This document shows, one piece after another, positions 10,102 to 17,687 of a stretch of DNA of 64,000 nucleotides; the stretch's first letter is position 1, and every line of letters begins with the position of its first letter. The stretch covers positions 6,242,240-6,306,239 of the forward strand of contig OY755242.1 of assembly GCA_963576725.1 (NCBI GenBank). Direction: 5' to 3'. The DNA comes from Azorinus chamasolen. Its lineage: Eukaryota; Mollusca; Bivalvia; Cardiida; Solecurtidae. The notes beneath the pieces were generated by a model that made no database searches, had not been told where the DNA came from, and was given only the letters and a program-made list of their open reading frames with translations. The position numbers and the translations under genes were made by a program.

Positions 10102-10272
10102 AAAAGTACAAACATGGGTTATGCAGGAAACACCACATACAGAACAAACAGCCGCACAAACAGCAACACAGGAAAACACAGCAAATGTACATAACTAACC
10201 AAACCATAACGAAACGCACAAAGACAAAACAAACAAACAATAGAGGGAAGATGGAAGTACCGCCTTGGCACC
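10102..10272 (-). mobile_element. PLE-I terminal repeat, minus strand
   Basis: The reverse complement reads from CCAAGGCGGTACTTCCATC through the T/G-rich tract (TTTGTGCGTTTCG) to GTATGTGGTGTTTCCTGCAT and GTACTTTTA. It is cut at the CCAAGG stem side, so the AAACCGGTTT half is missing. Confidence 0.85.
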
Positions 10273-10316
10273 TTATTCCACTATGTGCTACGTCACTATT
10301 CGATACTTGACTCACA

Positions 10317-10405
10317 TTGGCAAACAACTTAGGTCCAGATTAGACGTCGAGTCACTCGGCGTCTCGTCAAGAGCCAAGCTGTTTCACATTCGGTCAATAG
10401 TTTCT
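10317..10405. repeat. H1-type hairpin core
   Basis: GGCAAACAACTTAGGTCCAG, GACGTCGAGTCACTCGGCGT, CTCGTCAAGAGCCAAGCTGT: a degraded palindrome. It is followed by the frequent tail TTCGGTCAATAGTTTCTCAA that defines a second shell type. Confidence 0.7.
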
Positions 10406-11277
10406 CAAAAGCTTGATCGAATTGGAAGTAGTCACCTGTTACAAAATGCACACAAACGTTTCAGTTTAGTCACTGGTCATGTGTTGCCATCCTACACACT
10501 GTATAACCGATAATCCAATGTTTCTAAATGCAACCAGCTTTGTTATCTATTGATTTGCAGTCAAAGTGGTTCAGTTGCTGACGAAAGCTTTGCTATGCAT
10601 TATTGGTGACTGATAAGGAAAACATAACTTTGCCATTTCAATGCAATCATACATTTATGACAACGCATCTGATTTGACTGATATCATTCATATTCAACAT
10701 GGGGTTTGTGTCTGCTTAAACCACTTAAACACGTTAAAACCCCATCGATAGCAAACGTCACAACATCTTGAATGTTGACTATACTACCGGGTCGATCAAA
10801 GAGCATTTGTCAAACGTATCTGATACTAGTAGTTTTATTCACAATCTGGTTTTGAAAACGAAACGTATGTATTATTGTCAGTGAAATGCATATGTATTGT
10901 ATTGAACTGTTTTGTACCTTGTAGTAAATAGTCTAGCAATATTTGCTGAGATGAAAACCCTTTTGCCGCAAACTAACTTTCATCCAAATTCGAATAGCGT
11001 CCTTTAATATTTGGAAACATATTAATCAGGTCTAATTAGACATGTTACGAGTACTTGCCATTTCATCTACCTCCAAACCGCGTACACAGATCACCATGGC
11101 TTGAATCTAGAATACTGCGACACTGATCTGGATGGGTTGGGCTTTATGCCACGTAGCCCATAGGTTCCATATACTTTGCACAAATATCAACGCACTTGCT
11201 TTTCGAATTCAGAGGGTTAACAGATTTTTGCACCTACTAAATTTTCAAAATTCAAGTTATAATCAAAGTGTCTACCA
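10406..11277. other. Non-coding, no gene seen
   Basis: AT-rich sequence without recognisable features. Confidence 0.5.
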
Positions 11278-11368
11278 AACTGCAAACAGAGTGCCGAGCA
11301 GTTTCGATCCTGATGAGACGCCAAGTTACTCGGCGTTTCAACTGGATCCAAACTGTTTGCATATGTAT
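11278..11368. repeat. H1-type hairpin core
   Basis: TGCAAACAGAGTGCCGAGCA, then CGATCCTGATGAGACGCCAA, TTACTCGGCGTTTCAACTGG, ATCCAAACTGTTTGCATATG. The inner arms pair well and the left outer arm carries a small insertion. An 84-codon frame over it is a by-product. Confidence 0.75.
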
Positions 11369-11717
11369 TCACTCATCTGCCCATAGTGTTTAACCTACTT
11401 TTTGGACCAATCACAAAGCTGGAGATTTTGAATTTCTCCACGATTAATTTCACATAGTCAGGCACTATATGCTGACTTAGCGACTAAATCGGCTGTCCAC
11501 AGCGCATGCGCCAGTACGTCCTGTGACGTAGAGTTTAGCTCGTCCCACCATGTAACAGCGCGAGCGTCAATTACACATACATGTATATACATGTTCTGTG
11601 TAGAATAGGCTACCAAGGCTAAGAAATGAGATGAATTGGTGAAACTCGAACATTTTATTTGTCGATCAACATGTACTGGGATCAGAAAACAAGACAAAAC
11701 AAGAAATAAACAAAGCA
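11369..11717. other. Downstream flank of the Crypton-type gene
   Basis: No gene is seen. On the minus strand an AATAAA lies at about 11654-11659, roughly 290 bp past the stop codon of the tyrosine recombinase gene, and could serve for polyadenylation, as could one inside the MITE at 11898-11903. Which one is used cannot be read from sequence. Confidence 0.4.
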
Positions 11718-11946
11718 TTAACCCATTCCCGCATATTGACGCCTTTTGACGCTTCTGTAAACGCCACTTTGTGAAACCATTGTGATAAATAGAGCATTTG
11801 CTCCACAGGAGCAAATGCTCTATTTATCACAGTGGTTTAAAAACTACGCAATTCTGAAAAATTCTTTTTCTCTAGTTAATTTCTCCTTTTTGGTAGATTT
11901 ATTGAAAGAGGTTAGATCTAAAATAGCTTAAGGGGGAATGGGTTAA
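11718..11946. mobile_element. TTAA MITE with 28-bp hairpin, 229 bp
   Basis: Begins TTAACCCATTCCC and ends GGGAATGGGTTAA, giving CCC termini within TTAA. An inner hairpin pairs 11777-11804 with 11808-11835 (AAATAGAGCATTTGCTCC and its complement, one or two mismatches). The same element, same length, opposite orientation, is at 58552-58780. It ends three bases after the stop codon of the neighbouring minus-strand gene, so it lies in the expected 3' UTR. Confidence 0.9.
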
Positions 11947-11949
11947 ACA

Positions 11950-13910
11950 CTAATAGAAACTAAATGTCAAGCACCATTTTCTACCATCGGGTTTCACGAG
12001 AACAACCCTTTTAATGCAGCTTGGCAAATTCACAACTAGTTCATTCTCCATGGTTGGTGTTGAATGTGTTGGCCTTATAACCTCAATGTTCTCCTTCACA
12101 TCCGGTGGGCATGCCGGAGACGCCTCTGCCTTGGAAACGGTGGATGTGAGAGCAGCCGGGGGTTCCAAAGCATTACTTATATCCTTGAGAATGGGAAATT
12201 GTTCCCTCTGGTATCCATGTACTGCTGAGCTGCGATGATGACTTCGGCTAGTCACAGCTTTGTCAGTAAAGCGGTCGTTGTATAATGTCGTGCATAATGT
12301 AACACGTGCAGAATGGTTCGTTATCTTTCGTCCTTCTGTATTAATTCCAGCTTCCACAAAAAAGTTCTTTATCATAGACTTTAAAGCGTTGTTTGGAATT
12401 GTGCCGCAGCTGTACTTTGGATTGCCGTTTTCATCAGTGCCATTTAACGGTTTCCTGTAGAAAGATCCAACGGATGGAATGAGAGAAAGATATTTTGTGT
12501 ATAGGTCAACTAATGAAAAGTCTTTGTCTTTGTTCTCATAATGAATAATGGGGTCGATGCTGACCTTTCGAAACTTCAGTCCTCCTGGATTATTCTTTCT
12601 CGTCCGTGGCGTGTACTTGATATAACGGTGGCCATGCTGGTTATCGAATCCAAACTCAAACTGCTCTGCTTTACAGTCTACATGTTCCTGATATCCTCGG
12701 AATCCGAATATTTTCCCGTTATAATAAAATACAGCATTGCTAAGGCCAGTTGCAGTTTGCATGTTAAAAACTCCGCTATTCCACAATGCCATCTCGTCAT
12801 CGCGCGCCACTAGTGCAGACGATCTCCTTTCAATTCCGATCCCCTGAGATTGCAGCTCCTTCATTTTTGTATCCAAAGCTTTACGGAAACCAGCAAAACG
12901 TATATCATCCTCTTTAAAAATGTTCACATGTGGCTTTCCACAGTCATTTCGTAAGTATCTCTGCAAAGCACTCACAATCTGAACAAGTGTATTTGGTGGA
13001 TAGTTTTTACCATCCTGTCTTCGAACTTCCATTACGAATCGTTGTCCCCAAAAATCAAGCATTGTGTCATCAAGTTGACCAATATCCTCAGGAATTGGGT
13101 ATCCAGGTTCACGCATTGATTCAGGTTGTGCATTCCGAAACTGTACCCACTGACGCCATACTCCATTTGCCCAATTGTTGACCTGTCTTGTTTTCTTGGG
13201 GATAGACTCATTCCTCTCTTTAATATCGCTAGATGAAACCGGTTTCTCAAAACGCCCAGAACCTGAAATTATAAAATATCAGCTGTCGGTTAACTCTTTA
13301 CTTCATAGCTTGTTTTCAGTATTGAAAACAGATGGTTGCTTAACCCTTTCGCTGCCAATGTCGGATCTGTGATTACCTATGCAAACAGTTTGGATCCAGA
13401 TGAGACGCCTTGTTTTTGAAAAAAAATGAAGAAAATCAAAAGAATGAAAATTTGTAGCAGACGACAAAGTTAGCAGACGACAGAGTTTGGCAGCGAAAGG
13501 GTTAAAACATACTGAAAGTAAAACAGAATGCTTCTTTATACACATGCTGCTTTAATTTCAGCTACCATCAGTTAGGATACAGGAAATATTTCTTATGCTG
13601 CATATTCATGACTGTATAGAGTGAAACTATTTTCATGAGTTGTGGAATAATCAAAGGCGTTAAAGTGCGTATCTATGGTGTAAAGGGTTAAATGTGTAAT
13701 ATACATCTATATATTTAGCGTTTAACTGATTTTTATTGTAACAGCGAAAATGACCCTATGAAATATCTTACCTAAATCAGGGTTGAACAATTGTTGTGTC
13801 TGAACATTGAATAGCTGTGTCAGGCCGCTATCTTGAAATGATTCTTCGCTAATTAAGTTTAACAAGTCCTGGTCACCTAGAAGGTCAAACGTTGCCTCCA
13901 TTCCTGCCAT
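11950..13910 (-). CDS. Crypton-type tyrosine recombinase (DUF3504), two exons
   Basis: Exon 1 is 13910-13772 (start codon in good context, AAAGATGG; donor G|GTAAGAT) and exon 2 is 13262-11950 (acceptor TTTATAATTTCAG|GT; stop TAG). Phases agree (phase 1) and give about 483 residues. The C-terminal two thirds match the DUF3504 domain of Crypton recombinases and their domesticated relatives (ZMYM2, QRICH1, KIAA1958 types): YPPNTLVQIVSALQRYL, MKELQSQGIG, FGFRGYQEH. Tyrosine recombinase residues are visible by alignment from memory: Arg about 235, His 363 and Arg 366 (NHSAR), His 389 (SHHRS) and Tyr 397 (HGYQR). Exon 1 is acidic, with no recognised domain. Such proteins cut and rejoin DNA or, when domesticated, bind it in the nucleus. 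No Crypton ends were found, so active element versus host gene is open. Confidence 0.85.
13263..13771 (-). other. Intron of the Crypton-type gene, 509 bp
   Basis: GT-AG intron between the two exons, deduced from frame continuity and clean consensus sites. It contains a TTAA MITE (13340-13505). A TTTTTATTG and TATTTAG stretch lies near the donor end, and TATTTTATAATTTCAG forms the acceptor. Confidence 0.8.
13340..13505 (-). mobile_element. TTAA MITE of the CTTTCGCTGC family inside the intron
   Basis: Ends TTAACCCTTTCGCTGCCAA and TTTGGCAGCGAAAGGGTTAA are inverted repeats with flanking TTAA. Inside are half of the H1 core (GCAAACAGTTTGGATCCAGA, GACGCC) and the GCAGACGAC words seen at 55850. One arm of the core is missing, so this copy is 166 bp against 214 bp at 55827. 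Confidence 0.9.
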
Positions 13911-13954
13911 CTTTCTGAAAGACTGACACAGTTGTTCAACACACGACCTCGGCT

Positions 13955-13969
13955 GTTGCCCCTGGCAAC
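13955..13969. promoter_or_regulatory. X-box-like palindrome (RFX site) upstream of the Crypton-type gene
   Basis: GTTGCC-CCT-GGCAAC is a perfect inverted repeat with a 3-bp spacer, matching the RFX X-box layout (GTNRCC, 0-3 spacer, RGYAAC). It lies about 45 bp upstream of the start codon. RFX factors bind such sites in animals, but binding here is inferred. Confidence 0.5.
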
Positions 13970-14042
13970 GCTTGCGACCGATTCCTGCTTCACTCCGCCC
14001 ACTTCACATCCTGTCCAAAAACTAGGCTAAACACTATATCAG

Positions 14043-14153
14043 TTAGTGTCTATTAAGTGCGAATTTAATGACTTTAAATGCCTTGCTCGCTCGCTAACGC
14101 TCGCTGCGCTTCGGCATTTAAAATCATTAAATCCACACTTAATAGACACTAAC
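14043..14153. mobile_element. Foldback MITE, about 111 bp
   Basis: Arms TTAGTGTCTATTAAGTGCGA and its complement ACACTTAATAGACACTAA enclose a second pairing (ACTTTAAATGCC with GGCATTTAAAAT) and a loop rich in GCTCGCT. It lies just upstream of the Crypton-type gene and could affect its promoter. TAGCAGGCTAAAGGTTAA follows at 14161-14178 and matches the end of another MITE shell (see 33004). Confidence 0.8.
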
Positions 14154-14178
14154 TAATACATAGCAGGCTAAAGGTTAA

Positions 14179-14539
14179 TATTTATATTTCAATAAGCAAA
14201 CCCATGTGTCTAAAGGCATTGACACTCAGTCATTTTAATAGCAATGGCATGCATAAAGTAAATTCACATATACCTTCTGAACTTTCTTTTAAGCTGCCAT
14301 CTTTGTCCCACATTATTAATATTAAACAGTATAAATAAAACCAGACGCCGAATAAGTCGGCATAACATTAGAATCCAAAGCTGCTGGCCATTCTTTCAGA
14401 GGTCTTTCATACGAGTGAACGATTCGAAATTAAGCACGTCAAGTCCTCATAGTTTCAGAATATATGAAATATGCACATCAGGGTCAGGTTAACTATTGTT
14501 ATCCTTATCCTGCTGCTCGCTACCTGATTTGCATCTGCA
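14179..14539. other. Non-coding, with a possible upstream exon
   Basis: A minus-strand start codon at 14313 opens a 13-codon frame (MWDKDGSLKESSE) that runs to a donor-like AAG|GTATAT at 14274 in the same phase as the acceptor at 13262. This could be an alternative first exon of the Crypton-type gene, but the evidence is weak. Confidence 0.25.
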
Positions 14540-14735
14540 AACAATTTGGATACAGATGTGTCGCCTAGTAACTCGCTGTCTAACTAGGATTAAAGCTGTT
14601 TGACACTCAGTAGATAGCTTCTCAAAAGCGTGATCCAATCGGAACGAGTCAAAACTGCACTAGCTCCAAACTTGGGTCATGCAGTTTGGATCCTGATAAG
14701 ACTCCAAGTATCACGGTGCCATGTCTAGATATATG
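14540..14735. repeat. Two degraded H1-type cores
   Basis: 14540-14612 holds TGCAAACAATTTGGATACAG, GTCGCCTAGTAACTCG and the tail TTTGACACTCAGTAGATAGC. 14685-14735 holds CAGTTTGGATCCTGATAAGA with CTCCAAGTATCACGG. Both are eroded. Confidence 0.6.
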
Positions 14736-15063
14736 TCGTTTGCAGCGATGGGAACTGTTTGCAGGGGTAGGAGTGTTTCACGTGCTGTACATATCGATAT
14801 ATGATTCTTTCTGTTGATAAAAACCTAGGTTTTAGTGCAAAGGAAATGTCTTACTCCATTTTAAGTTGAACATCTTTTTTCGAATTCTGCAATATATTGG
14901 TTTGTATTAAAACACATCATCTGTGTCTTAAGAGAATATATATCAATCTATTTTACCGCAAAATGAAATAAGATTATAGTCTCTGTTGAAGGTTCTACGT
15001 GGAATTGTCTTCAATATAATTTCCAAACTCTCCTCAATGTGCCAAATGAAGAGATGCCGTGTA
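14736..15063. other. Non-coding, no gene seen
   Basis: AT-rich. It precedes the second copy of the 414-bp duplication. Since the first copy begins at the window edge, I cannot tell whether this stretch is duplicated too. Confidence 0.5.
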
Positions 15064-15476
15064 ACTGATTGTGAACATGGTGATGATTCGACTATGACAG
15101 CAATGTTGCTGCCTCTTTCGCTATCGAAATCGCCGAAGAACGACCCACAGGGTGTGCTGCAATGGACGAAAATATGTTCTCTTTTATAAATAGCACTTGC
15201 GTTTTAGAGAAGGCATTCAAGAAAATCCTACCTGACTGAAGCTTAAAGTAGATATTGGGAATGTATCATCACAGAATGTCAGGTCTCTGAAACACATTGT
15301 CTCATTTTAATTCGTGGTGTTTGCTAAGCTAAGTGTGCAGTTATTCTAGCTTTACAACTCGATTGAATAAAACTATCCCCTCTCGACACATATGCAGCTT
15401 TTTTGTGATTTAAACCTTAAAAATGACAATGGAATGATTTCGTCTAAAATATATCACAAAGAGATGAATTCGATAT
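15064..15476 (+). repeat. Second copy of the 414-bp duplication
   Basis: Same as 1-414 except for one base. After 15476 this copy continues in register into the Penelope-like RT (15477-15572), while the first copy does not. This copy therefore holds the ancestral junction and the copy at position 1 is the truncated one. Confidence 0.95.
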
Positions 15477-15572
15477 TAGTAATGTAAATGTCCCTCATCT
15501 TGACGGAGATATTCCCCGTGCCCTATGTTACGGGGTATATATATATCTCAGCTTATTCGTTTTGTCCTTTCA
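15381..15572 (+). pseudogene. Penelope-like RT fragment, C-terminal part
   Basis: Corresponds to 19625-19800 of the intact-looking frame: ...KIYHK, then NVNVPHLDGDIPRA, YGVYISQLIRF. It is interrupted by small indels and ends at GCTTATTCGTTTTG. The element it came from is otherwise lost. Confidence 0.75.
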
Positions 15573-15775
15573 TTTTTTTCTGTCAAACCATAATTGCCGC
15601 CAAAAAAGTTAATACGGGAAACTTCACCGGATGATTGATATACTAGAACACGAACCCTGGTGTCTAATGTTAAGCTGGAATAACTACACAATTACCGTAG
15701 TAAATACATATTGAAATGAGACGCCGTGTTTGTTTTAGCTTCCTGTTCTGTTTGTTCGCATGTCAGAGACCAGAC
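15573..15775. other. Non-coding spacer
   Basis: No recognisable repeat apart from GAGACGCCGTGTTTG near 15719, which may be a scrap of an H1 core. Confidence 0.4.
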
Positions 15776-16008
15776 GTAGACTTATGAAAATTCTGGAATA
15801 AATATCTTCTGGTCTATTAAGAACTCTTCGGAAGTATTACACAAACTTAAGAAACAAAAGGTTCCTTGCATCCAATGTAAGCACATACGACTTTTCTACT
15901 TTGTATACAACCCGCCCGTGTGATTTAATTAAAGATAAATTTAATCCAGAAAATATTTGCTAGAGAAATAGCATCATTTCTTGCAAGTAATGCTGAAAAA
16001 GCTTTTTC
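15776..16008 (+). pseudogene. Old PLE-I copy, RT part 1 (before and through motif A)
   Basis: Aligns with 19025-19258 (ENSGIN, FWSIKNSS, YDFSTLYTT). It stops at GAAAAAGCTTT, exactly where the fragment at 17418 resumes (TTTACTGACGAGC). I therefore read it as the first part of one old copy later split by insertion. Frameshifts near motif A make it non-functional. Confidence 0.8.
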
Positions 16009-16482
16009 TCGCTTCTCAGCCGTGCCAGATAAGCTGAGTTACTAAAATAGCCGTACTAGAAATCCTTATCTGGAACACCCCGTGACTAGTGTATTAATAC
16101 GCACGATTGGGTAAAATCAATACAAGGGAAGGAATTCTTACAGAATTATACCAACATTTCTATAGGCAACAACCTTATGAATTGAAATTAATATAAGTAA
16201 TTAGCACGAATATGAAATTCTATTTATCATATAAACACTTTAAAAGCCTATTTAATTAACCGAATACGTTGTTTTGTAGTCACTCAGCCATTTATATTTA
16301 CGCCAAAACGAAACGTTTGTGGTTTTCATAACAAATGACGTCATTTTGGTGTCACGCCTAACGTTATGCTGCGGTCTGTTGCTATTAGATATGGAAGTCG
16401 TATTACGCAATGTAAAGTAGTACTTCACAAAATTCGTTAATTTAATTGGTTTTAGGGCGTATTTCAGCGAGAAAAATAATCA
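16009..16482. other. Part of the first insert in the old PLE copy; unidentified
   Basis: No gene seen. A 9-12 bp inverted repeat (CCAGATAAG at 16034, CTTATCTGG at 16065) is the only structure noticed. The stretch separates old-copy RT from a truncated younger PLE-I. Confidence 0.4.
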
Positions 16483-16620
16483 AGCATGAATTTTGTTAAA
16501 GCCGGGGGTTCTATACCCTCGGTTGGTCTGTTCCTGTCGGAAACGAGCTTTAGCGAGTTTCCGATAGGAACAGACCAACCGAGGGTATAGAAATCTCCGT
16601 CTTTAACAAAACCCATGCTT
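16483..16620. mobile_element. Foldback MITE, 138 bp
   Basis: Outer arms AAGCATG and CATGCTT, then TTTTGTTAAAG paired with CTTTAACAAAA. A long inner stem pairs CTATACCCTCGGTTGGTCTG with its complement, around the loop GAGCTTTAGCGAG. It lies at the truncated left end of a PLE-I fragment. Confidence 0.85.
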
Positions 16621-16629
16621 GATTCTATT

Positions 16630-16926
16630 ATTCTAAATTTTTACGATCGAAATCTCTCGCTTATTGGCAAGTACCAACCTAATATCAAGGAGCTTCTGCG
16701 ACACGGTGTTTCACATCCTGAATTTTATGGTGATGTGATTTACAAACTTCGTAAAATTATTGGACATACCCATTTTCTCACTTTGTTCATCAAATATGTT
16801 AAAAAATTCATTAAAAAGGGATATGATCCTGCAGTACTACAACATATTGCATGTTTGGTTGTCAACCCTTTTACAGTTGGCAATCACGCTGGCCTCTTTG
16901 CATGTACGCCGACAAGAAAGGTTTAG
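16630..16926 (+). pseudogene. Truncated PLE-I RT, C-terminal end
   Basis: Encodes the last roughly 95 residues of the PLE-I protein (YDRNLSLIGKYQPN, GVSHPEFYGDVIYKLRKIIG, CLVVNPFTVGNHAGLFACTP) with the normal stop codon. It lacks all catalytic motifs, as expected of a 5'-truncated retroelement copy. It is very similar to 19911-20198. Confidence 0.9.
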
Positions 16927-17417
16927 TACTCTATGAAGGCGACCTCTTAAATCCAGAAATGGAAGGAGAACGTCGGATATCTGTACTATTTCGTTTTTGT
17001 CGTACCCTTTATTACTTTTCTACAGTTACTCTGTTTGCAGCTCAATCATTGAGTACACTAGCGATAGGTGGATACAGTTTGTTCACTTAAATGTTTTCGT
17101 TATACATGCACTTTACCACTGTATTTGCCGTCGCGGTTGTTGTAGATTAGTCGGAGAGGGGATACGTTTATTTACACTGTCTTTTAGGATGGGGATGGAA
17201 TAAGTGTGATGTTTGGCGCCCATAAACCGGTTTAACCCCCCCCCCAGTGACTTTTGTCATTGACCGTTCCAAGGCGGTGCTTCCATCTTCCCCCTACTGT
17301 GTGTTTGTTTTGTCTTTGTGCGTCTCTTGTTGTTTTTATAGTTATGTACATTTGCTGTTTCCTTGTGTTGCTGTTGGTTCTGTATGTGGTGTTTCCTGCA
17401 TGACTCATTTTTGTACC
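16927..17417 (+). mobile_element. PLE-I 3' untranslated region and terminal repeat
   Basis: Follows the stop codon directly: CTCTATGAAGGCGACC, GAACGTCGGATATCTGTACT, GCTCAATCATTGAGTACACT, CGCGGTTGTTGTAGATTAGT, AAACCGGTTT, C-run, CAGTGACTTTTGTCATTG stem, CCAAGGCGGT, and the end CATGACTCATTTTTGTACC. Its 3' end joins old-copy RT at 17418. Confidence 0.9.
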
Positions 17418-17685
17418 TTTACTGACGAGCCAATGAAACATTACACCAATTTGTCTTGCTCAGAAGTTTGCGAATCACTAATCTTTTTTCTGGATAACAT
17501 ACTCATACGTTATGGGAATGCAATATACCGTCAGGCGATTGGTATTCCTATGGGTACTAATTGTGCACCACTGGTACCCAATTTGTTTTTGTACTGCTAA
17601 GAGAGAGATTTCATGTTGAGTTTGAACCCGCAATCACAAGAACATGTCATAAAAGCCTCCAATGATACTTCTCGATATTTCGATG
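17418..17685 (+). pseudogene. Old PLE-I copy, RT part 2 (motif B region)
   Basis: Continues 15776-16008 in the intact order: TDEPMKHYTN, AIYRQAIGIPMGTNCAPLVP (motif B). It carries a stop codon in place of Tyr (TAA for TAT, FLYC*ERDF). It ends at CGATATTTCGATGA, the YLDD site, where the younger element begins, and resumes at 20706. Confidence 0.85.
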
Positions 17686-17687
17686 AA

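Noticed and set aside
17247..17600. 117-codon frame joining a hydrophobic start to RT motif B as a fusion gene
   Set aside because: The start is terminal-repeat sequence and the rest is RT of an older copy; the junction is an insertion boundary.
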